Shown one piece after another: positions 18,234 to 27,183 of a stretch of 38,752 bases of DNA (its first letter is position 1; each line of letters opens with the position of its first letter). The notes below the pieces were generated by a model that was not told the DNA's origin, did not search any database, and saw only the letters and a program-made list of their open reading frames with translations. The DNA comes from Myxococcales bacterium. GTDB taxonomy: Bacteria > Myxococcota > UBA727 > GCA-2721815. The DNA lies in NCBI GenBank assembly GCA_002721815.1, contig PBLQ01000069.1, forward strand, positions 1 through 38,752, given 5' to 3'. The position numbers and the translations under genes were made by a program.

Positions 18234-20670
18234 ACCCTGCTTCTGTGAGGACCAGTTGCTCTAAGTTCATGTTGTTCATCAGGGTGACCAGGTCTAGGTG
18301 TCTGGGCAGTTGCAGATGCGGGTCAGCCTTTAGGATAACTCGGGCCCAAGCACGTGCCTCACTAAGAATCTGTGCATCTTTGATAGGATCGGCGAAAGCA
18401 AAGGATGGTAGGCCAGCCTGGCGGGTTCCTAGGAAATCACCGGGCCCCCGCAGGTTGAGGTCCTCCTGGGCGATGACGAAACCATCGTTGGTTTGCGTAA
18501 GCACCTCCATCCTTTGTGCAGCTTTGCCGTGACTGCCATTTTCACCTGGTACCAAAAGGCACTGACTGGCCAAAGCGGAGCGGCCCACACGTCCTCGTAA
18601 TTGATGTAGCTGAGACAGGCCGAAACGTTCTGCATTCATGATCACCATCAAAGTGGCTTCAGGAATATCCACGCCCACTTCAATGACCGTGGTCGAGACG
18701 AGGATGTGGGTTTCGCCTGATTTGAAGACTTGAATGGCAGCATCTTTCTCAGAAATTGGCATGCGGCCATGTAGGAGTCCGGCAGGGATGTCGGGTAAGT
18801 CCTTTTGAAAAATTTTAAAACCTTCCACGGCATTGGAAAGGTCAATTTTTTCCGATTCCTCAATGAGAGGGTAAATCACATAACATTTTTCTTTCCTTTG
18901 ATAAGCCTCTCGAATGGCTTGCAGCACGTGGGTCATGGGGTCTTGGTCGAGGATGCGGGTCTCAATGGGAACGCGCCCAGGTGGCAGCTCGTCGATAATG
19001 CTAAGCTCCAGATCTCCATAGAGGGTGAGCGCCAAGCTTCTGGGAATGGGTGTGGCCGTCATGGCAAGAAAATGGGGGTTAATGTGGGCCTGAGATTGTA
19101 AACCTTTGGCGCGCAATTTGGCACGTTGGGCAACCCCGAACCGGTGTTGTTCGTCCACAATGGTCAGGCCCAGGCGGTGAAAAAGGATGGCATCATTCAA
19201 TAGAGATTGGGTGCCAACCACCAAATGGATGGCTCCGCTTTCTAATCCTTGTAAGATTTCTCTTCGTTTCGAGGTCTTGGTGCTCGAGGTGAGTAGAGCA
19301 ATACTGATGCCATGTTTAGCAAAGACCTTTTGGAAAGAATGATGGTGCTGCTCTGCCAGCACTTCGGTAGGTGCCATGACCGCACACTGCATGTTGTTTT
19401 TTATGACCATCAGGCAGGCACCCATGGCGACGGCTGTTTTGCCTGCGCCCACGTCACCTTGTAGGAGTCGGCCCATGGGAGAGGGTTGACTCATGTCGGT
19501 CAATATTTCTTTCAGTGCCCTTTGTTGCGCTCGCGTCAAATCAAAGGCAAACAAATTTTGTAGCGATGCCTCATGGGTTGTGCTGTCGACACGGTGACCG
19601 CGCTGTTGACCGCGCCGGTTTTGCATTTGAATGAGCGCAAGTTGGGCACACAACAATTCGGTAAAGACAAACCTTTCTCTGGGCTTTTCAAGCTGCACCA
19701 GCTGTTCGGGGGTTTCAACTTGAGGCCGGTGAATGTCTTCAAGTGCGGTCTGTAGAGAGGGTAAATTTTGTTTTTTTCGAATTTCCTCGGGAAGGGGATC
19801 GGACAAATCCTGGGGGAGGGCGTCGAGCGCCAAATGAATTAAGCGTGCGATGGTTTCCTTTTTTAGGACTCCCCGTTCAGGATAAATGGGCATCAGGCCT
19901 ACAAAACGGTGGGGCACGATCCCTGGCGCCGATTTGGGATGGGCCATTTGTAAGCGCTGCTTGAATCGTTGGACCTCACCGCACACGGTCACGACCGCCC
20001 CCACAGTGAATCGCTCTTCCATCATCTTTTTTTGGAATTGGAAAAATGTGAGCATTAACTTGTTTGCTTGGTCGTCCTGCAGGAGGACCTCAAACCGTCG
20101 CCCTCTCCCAAAGCGTACGCCACTTCGAACAACAGTGCCGTACGTGACCACATGGTCTCCAGGTTGAAGCCCTTGAAAACTCTGGGCTTGAGTCCAAAAT
20201 AAATGGGTTCGCGGAAAGTAAAGCACGAGGTCGCTCAGGTCGCTGAATCCATTGGCCGCGAGCTTTTGCTCAGTGGTTTGCCCAACGCCTTTGAGGACGC
20301 TCAGGGGTTGCGTGGACCATTGATTCCAGAGCGTGGTTGAAGAAGTAGGTGATTTCGCCGGCGAAGGCCTGGGACGCTCTGTGAGCCAGTCTGGTTCTCC
20401 TTGGAGCAATGAAATGAAATGCTCGAGGGCTGCTGATTTTTCGTTGGGGGCGGCTGAATCAAATCGCTGACATGCAGTGAGAAGTTGGCGAACGAAGGCG
20501 CTGGGCAGATGATGAGCTTCAGTCAGCGCCTTCTGAGTCAATGCTTGGAGGTCTTTAAGCTCATTCAGGCGCTGATAACTGTTACGCCGGGCACAATGCA
20601 CCGGGTCTCTGAGCGCGTCTTTCAGCCTCTTGAACGATGCAATGCGTGGGTCTGATTTGGGAGAGGGCAT
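18232..20670 (-). CDS. recG: ATP-dependent DNA helicase RecG
   Basis: RecG remodels stalled forks and Holliday junctions. The 812 residues include an N-terminal extension of about 110 residues not found in the ~690-residue E. coli protein. Next come the wedge/OB domain (LSVLKGVGQTTEQKLAANGFSDLSDLVLYFP is the typical start), Walker A (LLQGDVGAGKTAVAMG), the motif II DEQH in IVDEQHRFGV, motif III (AMTATPIPRSLALTLYGDLE), and later motifs (STTVIEVGVDIPEATLMVI, QLRGRVGR). The extension looks helical and resembles that of other deltaproteobacterial RecG proteins. It starts 13 bases after the zinc-ribbon/PEGA gene stop, with no clear ribosome binding site, so translation may be coupled. Confidence 0.96.
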   Translation of the reverse strand: MPSPKSDPRIASFKRLKDALRDPVHCARRNSYQRLNELKDLQALTQKALTEAHHLPSAFVRQLLTACQRFDSAAPNEKSAALEHFISLLQGEPDWLTERPRPSPAKSPTSSTTLWNQWSTQPLSVLKGVGQTTEQKLAANGFSDLSDLVLYFPRTHLFWTQAQSFQGLQPGDHVVTYGTVVRSGVRFGRGRRFEVLLQDDQANKLMLTFFQFQKKMMEERFTVGAVVTVCGEVQRFKQRLQMAHPKSAPGIVPHRFVGLMPIYPERGVLKKETIARLIHLALDALPQDLSDPLPEEIRKKQNLPSLQTALEDIHRPQVETPEQLVQLEKPRERFVFTELLCAQLALIQMQNRRGQQRGHRVDSTTHEASLQNLFAFDLTRAQQRALKEILTDMSQPSPMGRLLQGDVGAGKTAVAMGACLMVIKNNMQCAVMAPTEVLAEQHHHSFQKVFAKHGISIALLTSSTKTSKRREILQGLESGAIHLVVGTQSLLNDAILFHRLGLTIVDEQHRFGVAQRAKLRAKGLQSQAHINPHFLAMTATPIPRSLALTLYGDLELSIIDELPPGRVPIETRILDQDPMTHVLQAIREAYQRKEKCYVIYPLIEESEKIDLSNAVEGFKIFQKDLPDIPAGLLHGRMPISEKDAAIQVFKSGETHILVSTTVIEVGVDIPEATLMVIMNAERFGLSQLHQLRGRVGRSALASQCLLVPGENGSHGKAAQRMEVLTQTNDGFVIAQEDLNLRGPGDFLGTRQAGLPSFAFADPIKDAQILSEARAWARVILKADPHLQLPRHLDLVTLMNNMNLEQLVLTEAG

Positions 20671-20683
20671 GCGGCGGTGGGTT

Positions 20684-21940
20684 CTACTTTGGGGGATGTT
20701 CTTTGAGCCATTTTTTCACCTGCCCGTCGGTATCTGCACCGCCGAGCTGGAGGTATCGTTGGAGGTGATACCTTGTTGTATTGAGGTCGTTTATCTTTTG
20801 CGCGATACGGGCCAGGTACCGGTGAGGTGCTGGACGGTGTGGTTGTTCAGCGATGAGACGTTGTAGCGTTGTCCTTGCTTGGTCGTTCTGGTTTTTTCGT
20901 ACGAACTCTTGCGCGCTGGCGTACCTCTCCTCCCATGAAGGCCCCTTTGATGCGGGGGCGTTATCACTCGCTTTTTTCGGCTTCTTAGGCTGCTTGATCG
21001 TTTCTTCTCCAAGTTTTTGAATGGGCACGCTGCTTCTTTTGTCATCGGGGTATAAACGCAGGAATGTTTTGAGGTGAATGGTGGCGTTTTGGATGTTTTT
21101 GTTTTGGAGTGCCTGATAGAAAGCATCAGCCAATTGGTCAGCATTATTTGTTGGGACACCCTCCTGGGTCGTGGCTTTTGGGGTGAGCGCCTTGGCGAGG
21201 GTGTGTCCTTTGCCGGTGAGCTCGATGATGTCTCGATGTGGGCTGAAACCCTCCTTCTTAATCTCCACGTCATAAAAACCGGGCGCAAGTAATATTTGGA
21301 GAGGCGTTTCTCCCGCCCTTCGGCTGTCAATCCAAACTTCTGCATTGGTCGGCGTGGTGGTGACCAATAGTGGTGCACCAAAAGCGTTTGTTCCGCCCGA
21401 ATTAAAGAATGCCAACGATGCTGAAACCACCAGCACCAAAGCGGCTGCTGCGATGATTAATGCGATTTTCTTTGGCTTGTCTTCAGCGTCTGTAGACGCT
21501 TGGGTTAATGCCGTTTCTTGTCGTGTATTTGAAGTGTCATCTTCTTCGGCACGGTGGGTGAGTTCGGTGGGTTGGTGTTCGGGTAGGTTTTCCATGTCCG
21601 AATAAAGAAAATCATTGTCTTTGAGGCTCAGCTCATCCGCTACGGAATGCGCTGTCACCGCTGAAGCCGTCTCAGCAGGATCAGGCGCCATAAAGGTTCC
21701 TGTAGCTTCCGGATCAAAAGCTTCCAGGCGACGTCTTTCCGCTTCTTTTTCAATGAGACGCTGGGCTTCCATTTTTTCCAAATCCACCACTGCGGTACGC
21801 TCAGTGGCCGTCACCTGAACGACTTCTTCGAGTGTTGGATTTTTTTTGCTGGGCGCATTGCTGACCAAAAGGGCCCCATCATCCGGACATTCAACCAGTT
21901 CTGCTTCGTATTCCTTATCGCACGTCGGACATTTTTTCAT
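20684..21940 (-). CDS. Membrane protein with zinc ribbon-like N-terminus, PEGA domain and TPR region
   Basis: The 418-residue protein starts with MKKCPTCDKEYEAELVECPDDG, a three-Cys zinc-ribbon form common in myxobacteria. A long acidic, probably disordered stretch follows (to about residue 165), then one transmembrane helix (IALIIAAAALVLVVSASLAFF). A PEGA domain comes next (LLVTTTPTNAEVWIDSRRAGETPLQILLAPGFYDVEI), and TPR-like helices near the end. The ribbon side is cytoplasmic and the PEGA/TPR part should be outside the inner membrane. The ATG at 21940 follows AAAGGG. It is divergent from the Ser/Thr kinase, whose architecture (kinase, TM, TPR-like) mirrors it, so they may act together. recG lies 13 bases downstream. 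Confidence 0.8.
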   Translation of the reverse strand: MKKCPTCDKEYEAELVECPDDGALLVSNAPSKKNPTLEEVVQVTATERTAVVDLEKMEAQRLIEKEAERRRLEAFDPEATGTFMAPDPAETASAVTAHSVADELSLKDNDFLYSDMENLPEHQPTELTHRAEEDDTSNTRQETALTQASTDAEDKPKKIALIIAAAALVLVVSASLAFFNSGGTNAFGAPLLVTTTPTNAEVWIDSRRAGETPLQILLAPGFYDVEIKKEGFSPHRDIIELTGKGHTLAKALTPKATTQEGVPTNNADQLADAFYQALQNKNIQNATIHLKTFLRLYPDDKRSSVPIQKLGEETIKQPKKPKKASDNAPASKGPSWEERYASAQEFVRKNQNDQARTTLQRLIAEQPHRPAPHRYLARIAQKINDLNTTRYHLQRYLQLGGADTDGQVKKWLKEHPPK

Positions 21941-22002
21941 GAAGGACCCTTTGGCCCAGGAATGTAACAAATATCTGATTTATTTACAAAAACGAAAATA
22001 CC

Positions 22003-23643
22003 ATGGCAGCTCCGAAAAGTTTGCTGCAAGGCCCCAAAAAGCTTTATTGTGATCCTATGGCACCAGAGGATAACACCAGCTCAATGGACGACACGATGCC
22101 TCAGGCGGGCCAGGGGGAGAACGCCCCCCCTGACAGCCTAGAGGAAAGCACGGATCTGAAAATAGGTGGCCGTTACATCATCGAACGGGAAGTGGGTCGT
22201 GGGGGCGTTGGCGAAGTATATTTTGCGCACCATCAGTTCACGGGTCAGCCAGTGGCGGTGAAAACACTAAGAAGCAAATGGGCGGACAATGAGGCGGCCA
22301 TTGCGAGGTTTGAGCGAGAGGCCAAGGCATTAAGTCAACTGCAACACCCCAATTGTGTATCTGTGCTGGATTTTGGTCGCCAAGATAATACCGGGGATTG
22401 GTACCTGGCCATGGAGTGGGTGGAAGGTGAGGACTTTAAAAAACTGATTAAGTCTAAAGGCCCTTTGGGTACAGAAGATTGGGTGGATTACTTTAAACAG
22501 GCACTTAAAGCACTTCGATACATCCACGATGCTGGTATTTTGCACCGTGACATCAAACCCAAAAACCTCATGCTGACTGAAAAAAAAGGCGCGGCTGGCG
22601 TGGTCAAACTGGTGGACTTTGGGTTCGCCAAAATGACTTCGGAAGACAACAGTGAAGAGGGAGGTAAGACGCTTACAAAGCCTGGCACTGTGCTGGGCAC
22701 CCCCGAATACATGGCCCCAGAGCAAGCGAAAGGAGAGGTGATTGATGCACGAGCCGATTTGTTCGCGCTTTCCTCGGTCATGCTCTATTGTTTAACGGGA
22801 CGTTCTTTCTTTAGGGGAGACGGCATTCGCGAGACCCTTACCAATGTCATTCGGAAAGAATTGCCGCCGGTACAGAAAATGATTCCAGAAAAATGGTGTT
22901 CTGATGAAATGGATCATTTTCTTCGTAAATCTTTGGCCAAAAAACGGGAAAAGCGATTTCAGTCGGCACAAGAAATGCTTGATGCTCTGAACCAACTGCC
23001 TTTGAAAGCGCCAGATCACAAGAATCCATGGCAGTACACAGACCCGACCAGCCAGTTTCACCGTGCGCAGCTGGGCCAAACTGACACGCGGGATAGAAGT
23101 TCGTTGCAGTCGCAGGCTTTTGTCGGCGTTGAGCCACCAGTTGGGACCGAAGAATCAGTTGAAGAATCTTTTGTGAAAAAGAGTTCTTTCCCTTCAGTGA
23201 TTCTGGTGGGACTTTTAGGAATGACTGTGGTCTTTGGAACCATTTCTTGGTTGGTTTTCGGAAAGCAGGGCATTGTTGAGGAAAAAAAGTCCGCCACGGC
23301 GCCGTCCACGGTTGAAGTAAAGTCAAAGGTAAAGGAGTCTGGCCAGGTCGTCAAAGTGGACGCAGCCCTGTCTGGCGCTCAAAAAGAGAAGCTTTGGAAT
23401 GCAAAAAATGCCATGGCGCAGCAAAAATTTGCGGAGGCCCGTGCGGGGTTCGATGGCCTTCACAAAGATGGAATTAATTCGCGGGAGGTCCTAACGGGCT
23501 TGGCCCTATCTGCGTTTCACCTCAAAGATTATTCGTCCGCCACAAGGGCGTTTAAAATTTTGATGACGCGTTTCCCTAAAGAGGCGGCCAAATATCGTCC
23601 ATTCATGCAGATGGCTCAAAAAAAAGCGGCTACCACGGAGTGA
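22003..23643 (+). CDS. Transmembrane serine/threonine protein kinase
   Basis: A Hanks-type kinase of 546 residues. After a ~55-residue N-terminal region, the kinase domain shows the glycine loop (GRGGVGEV, 65-72), Lys87 in VAVK, the catalytic loop HRDIKPKN, DFG, and APE in MAPEQ. A single membrane segment (VILVGLLGMTVVFGTISWLVF, about 405-427) separates the cytoplasmic kinase from a ~110-residue extracytoplasmic part with a TPR-like helical pair (AQQKFAEARAGFDGLHKD, LALSAFHLKDYSSATRAFK). The start is uncertain: ATG at 22003 or 22057; neither has a good ribosome binding site. Its 3' end overlaps the convergent greA by 14 bases. The kinase call is secure; targets are unknown. Confidence 0.92.
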   Translation: MAAPKSLLQGPKKLYCDPMAPEDNTSSMDDTMPQAGQGENAPPDSLEESTDLKIGGRYIIEREVGRGGVGEVYFAHHQFTGQPVAVKTLRSKWADNEAAIARFEREAKALSQLQHPNCVSVLDFGRQDNTGDWYLAMEWVEGEDFKKLIKSKGPLGTEDWVDYFKQALKALRYIHDAGILHRDIKPKNLMLTEKKGAAGVVKLVDFGFAKMTSEDNSEEGGKTLTKPGTVLGTPEYMAPEQAKGEVIDARADLFALSSVMLYCLTGRSFFRGDGIRETLTNVIRKELPPVQKMIPEKWCSDEMDHFLRKSLAKKREKRFQSAQEMLDALNQLPLKAPDHKNPWQYTDPTSQFHRAQLGQTDTRDRSSLQSQAFVGVEPPVGTEESVEESFVKKSSFPSVILVGLLGMTVVFGTISWLVFGKQGIVEEKKSATAPSTVEVKSKVKESGQVVKVDAALSGAQKEKLWNAKNAMAQQKFAEARAGFDGLHKDGINSREVLTGLALSAFHLKDYSSATRAFKILMTRFPKEAAKYRPFMQMAQKKAATTE

Positions 23644-24109
23644 ATTCCACCTCGACGACCTCGTAATCTCTGACGCCACCAGGTGTGCGAATGGTGGCTT
23701 CTTCGCCTACTTCTTTGCCGATTAAACCTTTGGCTACCGGAGACGAAATTCCGATTCGTTTGAGCTTAAGATCTGATTCATCATCGCCAACGATGGTCCA
23801 TACCTTCTCTTCCTCATTTTCGTTATCAAAAATAGTGACGGTGGCCCCGAAGACAACACGTTCTCCACTGAGCTTAGCGATATCGATGACCTCGGCTTGT
23901 CCAACTTTGACTTCCAGTTCTTTGATTCTGGCTTCGATCATGCCCTGTTTCTCTTTGGCAGCATGGTATTCTGCGTTTTCGGAGAGATCGCCATGGGCTC
24001 TGGCCTCTTCGATCTCTTTAACCACGGTAGGGCGTTCGACACTTTTGTAGTGCTTGAGTTCTCGCTGTAAGGCTTCATACCCATTTTTGCTCATGGGAAA
24101 TTTGATCAT
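23630..24109 (-). CDS. greA: Transcription elongation factor GreA
   Basis: GreA enters the secondary channel of RNA polymerase and stimulates cleavage of backtracked RNA. The 159 residues have the usual length: N-terminal coiled coil with the acidic tip GDLSENAEYHAAKEKQ (the Asp and Glu act in the cleavage), and a C-terminal FKBP-like domain (IVGDDESDLKLKRIGISSPVAKGLIGKEVGEEATIRTPGG). The ATG follows AAGGAG. It converges on the kinase gene, with a 14-base overlap, and is divergent from the rhomboid gene. Confidence 0.97.
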   Translation of the reverse strand: MIKFPMSKNGYEALQRELKHYKSVERPTVVKEIEEARAHGDLSENAEYHAAKEKQGMIEARIKELEVKVGQAEVIDIAKLSGERVVFGATVTIFDNENEEEKVWTIVGDDESDLKLKRIGISSPVAKGLIGKEVGEEATIRTPGGVRDYEVVEVEFTPW

Positions 24110-24229
24110 TGCCGATACTCCTTGTGCAATAACGAAACCCCATTTTTACAACTTTTGGCGCCAGGAAGCAATGGCCACAAGCTTGATTCGTCGGCAGAAC
24201 TGGTTATAGTCCCTGGTAGAGGAAAGTGT

Positions 24230-24955
24230 ATGGATTTAAATTTCAGTACTTACTGGCGAGGGCGCTACCGTGTTTTAGGATGGACGGTGGGCGGTTTGCT
24301 TTTTATCTATCTGCTTTCATTGATTTTTCTCCGCGTAGAGGCTTTGGCAGGTGTATGGGAGGGCCTGCGGTTAGAACCGGCATTGGTGTTCGGGGAAGGG
24401 CGGTTGTGGACCTTGGTGACCTACGGGCTGCTTCATAGCCCACAATCACCCTTTCATTTGTTGTTTAACGGCTTAATCTTATTCTTTTTAGCGCCACCGC
24501 TCATCGATCGGTGGGGCGAAAAGCGTTTTGTACTCTTCATGTGGCTGTGTGTCCTAGGAGGAGGCCTAATGGTGTGGGGGGTGGCTGCCCTTGGTTTTGG
24601 TAGCGGAGCGGTTATCGGCTTTTCTGGGGCCGCCCTTGGAACAGTAGTCGGGTGGTGTCTGACTTATCCAAATCGCCAGATTTACATGTTTGGTGTCTTT
24701 CCCATGACCGGAAAAGTCTTACTTTGGGGCACCATCGCTTTGGAGTGCCTTTTCGCTTTGAGCTTTGCCCAGGTTTCTACCGCCGCTCATTTTGGCGGGA
24801 TGGGAATGGCAGCCTTCTTGGTGCAAGGCCTGTACTCTCAAACCCGATTGAGATGGTGGTGGCATCAAACCTTGATCGTTTTAAGAATCAAGAAAAAGCC
24901 CAACCTTAAAGTAGTGCCCACCTACGACAAAGGCGCAGATAAATTTATCCATTGA
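24230..24955 (+). CDS. Rhomboid-family intramembrane serine protease
   Basis: The 241-residue protein has six hydrophobic segments and the rhomboid active-site signature. FHLLFNGL holds the oxyanion-side His76 and Asn80, GFSGAALG the catalytic Ser132, and STAAHFGGMGMA the catalytic His187. Rhomboids cut single-pass membrane proteins inside the membrane. The ATG at 24230 follows AGAGGAAAG; an upstream start would add 36 residues of poor quality. A convergent gene for a Gly-rich exported protein lies 37 bases downstream. Whether it belongs to the rhombosortase type, which processes GlyGly-CTERM proteins, cannot be judged from the sequence. Substrates are unknown. Confidence 0.88.
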   Translation: MDLNFSTYWRGRYRVLGWTVGGLLFIYLLSLIFLRVEALAGVWEGLRLEPALVFGEGRLWTLVTYGLLHSPQSPFHLLFNGLILFFLAPPLIDRWGEKRFVLFMWLCVLGGGLMVWGVAALGFGSGAVIGFSGAALGTVVGWCLTYPNRQIYMFGVFPMTGKVLLWGTIALECLFALSFAQVSTAAHFGGMGMAAFLVQGLYSQTRLRWWWHQTLIVLRIKKKPNLKVVPTYDKGADKFIH

Positions 24956-24992
24956 TATGATGTTAATGTAATGGTGCGATAAATACGCGTCG

Positions 24993-25790
24993 CTAGTTGA
25001 GAGAAACGGCACCCGCTTGATTGACGTTGTTCAAACCGCCTGGATCCGAACTGCCACTCGTACCACCTTGCTGGGCGCTGTCCCCACCGCCAGAACCGGC
25101 GGTTGTTGACCCCGCGATACCGCCTGAACCCGTGCCACCTTGCAAAGTGGCGCCTCCGCCTGCAGAATCGTCCGCACCTTCAGCGCCTCTTTCTCCGTCG
25201 CCACTGGCACTTGAACCTGGGGCCCTCTCGGCACCTGCGCCTCTGGTCTGAACAGCACTCACGTTACCGGAGGCGTCAGCCTCATATTTTACCTGCGATG
25301 CAGGGTTGGCTGATACTGGGTCGACTTCTAACTCTACCTGGGTTCCGCCGGTGTAACTGGCCTCTGCGCCAGAACAGGTGTTTGCTCCCGTCAGGGCCTC
25401 TTGCAACTTAGAACGCCCCATCCGAATCTTTTTGAGTTCTTCTTTTGCTTGTTCGATGTCATTGATGGCCATGGCGTTTTTGAGATTGCTTTTGGCGTCT
25501 TGCGCAACACGCAAAATACCTTTCATGGCGGTGACTTTTTCGTTCACGCAATTCATTTGCACGGCGTCGCGAGACTGTCGCGCAGCAGCGAGCAGCTCGA
25601 TGCCTTTGTTGTACGATGCTTGCATTTCTTCAGTGGCGTCTTCTGCGTACTTCACCCAACGGTCTTGAGGAATATCCAAACCGGGTGGGGGTGTTGCTGT
25701 AATTTGACCTTGGGCCTGCACGCCATGGGCGGCAAACAAACAAGCGAAGAACACTCCGGCGGGCAGTAAGCGATGGTAAAATTTCGACAT
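24993..25790 (-). CDS. Exported protein with helical core and Gly/Ser/Ala-rich tail
   Basis: A 265-residue protein. Residues 1-27 are a signal peptide (MSKFYHRLLPAGVFFACLFAAHGVQA, then Q). Residues ~40-135 are helical with heptad-like spacing, including two Cys (QMNCVNEK and NTCSGAEAS) that could form one disulfide. The last ~90 residues are low-complexity, rich in G, S, A, D and Q, and contain no hydrophobic segment, so no membrane anchor or sorting signal is seen at the end. The ATG at 25790 follows AAGGTG. It is divergent from maf. Family not recognised; perhaps a surface or periplasmic structural protein. Confidence 0.75.
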   Translation of the reverse strand: MSKFYHRLLPAGVFFACLFAAHGVQAQGQITATPPPGLDIPQDRWVKYAEDATEEMQASYNKGIELLAAARQSRDAVQMNCVNEKVTAMKGILRVAQDAKSNLKNAMAINDIEQAKEELKKIRMGRSKLQEALTGANTCSGAEASYTGGTQVELEVDPVSANPASQVKYEADASGNVSAVQTRGAGAERAPGSSASGDGERGAEGADDSAGGGATLQGGTGSGGIAGSTTAGSGGGDSAQQGGTSGSSDPGGLNNVNQAGAVSLN

Positions 25791-25903
25791 GTGAACACCT
25801 TTTGAAAAAAAGCATCGACAGAGGCCAACGCAGACTTTAAGGCTGGTTGACCCGTGGATCATCAGATTGCCCGTACATTTTAGCGTATAAAAGGCCAAAA
25901 GAC

Positions 25904-26488
25904 ATGGATTTTTTTGAGAAAATGCCACAAATACAGCTGGTGTTGGCGTCTCAGTCGCCCCGCAGGCGTTTTTTGCTACAAGGCTTAGGTTTAAACCCCA
26001 CCATTCGCCCTGTTTCGATCGATGAAACCCCCTTATCCGGTGAATCGGCTCGCCAGTGTGCGGAGCGGCTCGCCCAGGAAAAGGTTCGGGCTGCGTCATG
26101 TGGCTCGAGGGAAGTGGTTTTGGCAGCCGACACGCTCGTTGGGCTCAACAATCGCGTTTTAGGCAAGCCAAAAAGCCCAGAGGATGCCAAAAAGATGCTT
26201 GGTGAGCTGAGTGGTCAATGGCATGAGGTGGTGACGGGTTTGGCAGTCCGGTCTTCAAAAAAGCTATTGACTGGCAGCGTGGTCACGCGTGTGGAGTTTC
26301 GCGACCTTTCGACCTTGGAAATAGCTGCCTATGTGGCCTCCGAAGAGCCTTTAGATAAAGCTGGGTCCTATGGCATTCAAGGCCATGGGGGGGCGTTGGT
26401 GCGCAACATTGAGGGCGATTACCCCAATGTGGTGGGCCTGCCCATTCAAGCGCTTTTTGAATTGCTGGAAGAACTGGGGGAACCATGA
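25904..26488 (+). CDS. maf: Maf-family nucleoside triphosphate pyrophosphatase
   Basis: Maf proteins hydrolyse non-canonical or modified nucleoside triphosphates (for example dTTP/UTP or m7GTP) to monophosphates. The ~194 residues show LASQSPRRRFLL at the N-terminus, the metal-binding region VLAADTLV, GKPKSPEDAKKML, and the C-terminal DKAGSYGIQGHGGALV...IEGDYPNVVGLP. The last pattern, with Q in GIQG, is closer to the YhdE (dTTP/UTP) type than to YceF. The ATG at 25904 follows AAAGG; a second ATG at 25922 is possible. Its stop overlaps the yggS start (ATGA). Confidence 0.92.
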   Translation: MDFFEKMPQIQLVLASQSPRRRFLLQGLGLNPTIRPVSIDETPLSGESARQCAERLAQEKVRAASCGSREVVLAADTLVGLNNRVLGKPKSPEDAKKMLGELSGQWHEVVTGLAVRSSKKLLTGSVVTRVEFRDLSTLEIAAYVASEEPLDKAGSYGIQGHGGALVRNIEGDYPNVVGLPIQALFELLEELGEP

Positions 26489-27183
26489 GTTCGGCCAGAC
26501 TAGATGCAATCCAGGCTCAGTTGAGGGCCCATGCCAAGGCGAAGGTGGCGCCGCAGCTGCTCGCGGTGAGCAAGGGCCAGCCGATAGAAAAGATTCAAGC
26601 CCTTTATCAGCTGGGACAACGTCATTTTGGTGAAAACTATGCCGCCGAAATGGCCGAGAAAATGGGGGCTTTGGCCGACCAATGTCCTGAAATTATTTGG
26701 CATTTTATTGGTAAAATTCAAAAAAGACAGGCGAAGTTGATTCGGCAAGCGCACTGGGTGCACAGCGTGGGGAGCCTCAAGGAAGCCCAATATTTGGTTC
26801 GCGGGCTAGAAGGGGAACCCCTTTCGTCAAAAGTACTGTTGCAGGTCAACATTGGTCGCGAACCTCAAAAAGGCGGGTTTATCCCTGAGGATTTGTTACG
26901 GGCTCAACCTGAAACCTTCACGGGTTTGGGCTTCACCATTCATGGTTTGATGTGCATCCCGCCCGCTCAGAGTGCCGGTGGAACGGCCATCAACTATTTT
27001 CAAGAAATGGTCCGAATGCGGGACGAGCTGGTTTCTGGCTGGAGCATGCCCTTGCCGGAGCTTTCCATGGGAATGTCCGCGGATTACGAAGATGCACTAG
27101 AAGCCGGCGCCACTTGGGTCCGTATTGGGACGATGCTATTTGGTCCGAGACCGTCAAAAGGGGACAGAAATGAAAAAATTTAA
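26485..27183 (+). CDS. YggS/PLPBP family pyridoxal-phosphate homeostasis protein
   Basis: A 232-residue fold-type III PLP-binding protein without known catalysis, involved in balancing PLP and amino-acid pools. The PLP-binding Lys is in LLAVSKGQP, followed by GQRHFGENYAAE, WHFIGKIQKRQAK, VNIGREPQKGGF, ELSMGMSADYEDALEAGATWVRIGTMLFG. All are family signatures. The ATG overlaps the maf stop by four bases, and its end overlaps proC by 14 bases, so maf-yggS-proC are one operon. The usual partner with proC in many bacteria. Confidence 0.94.
   Translation: MSSARLDAIQAQLRAHAKAKVAPQLLAVSKGQPIEKIQALYQLGQRHFGENYAAEMAEKMGALADQCPEIIWHFIGKIQKRQAKLIRQAHWVHSVGSLKEAQYLVRGLEGEPLSSKVLLQVNIGREPQKGGFIPEDLLRAQPETFTGLGFTIHGLMCIPPAQSAGGTAINYFQEMVRMRDELVSGWSMPLPELSMGMSADYEDALEAGATWVRIGTMLFGPRPSKGDRNEKI

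Noticed and set aside
24230-24955. Rhombosortase (GlyGly-CTERM processing)
   Set aside because: Only the general rhomboid signatures are visible; I found no GlyGly-CTERM substrate in the window and cannot separate the subfamilies by eye.
24993-25260. Gly-rich tail as a GlyGly-CTERM or PEP-CTERM signal
   Set aside because: No hydrophobic segment or basic end follows the Gly-rich region.
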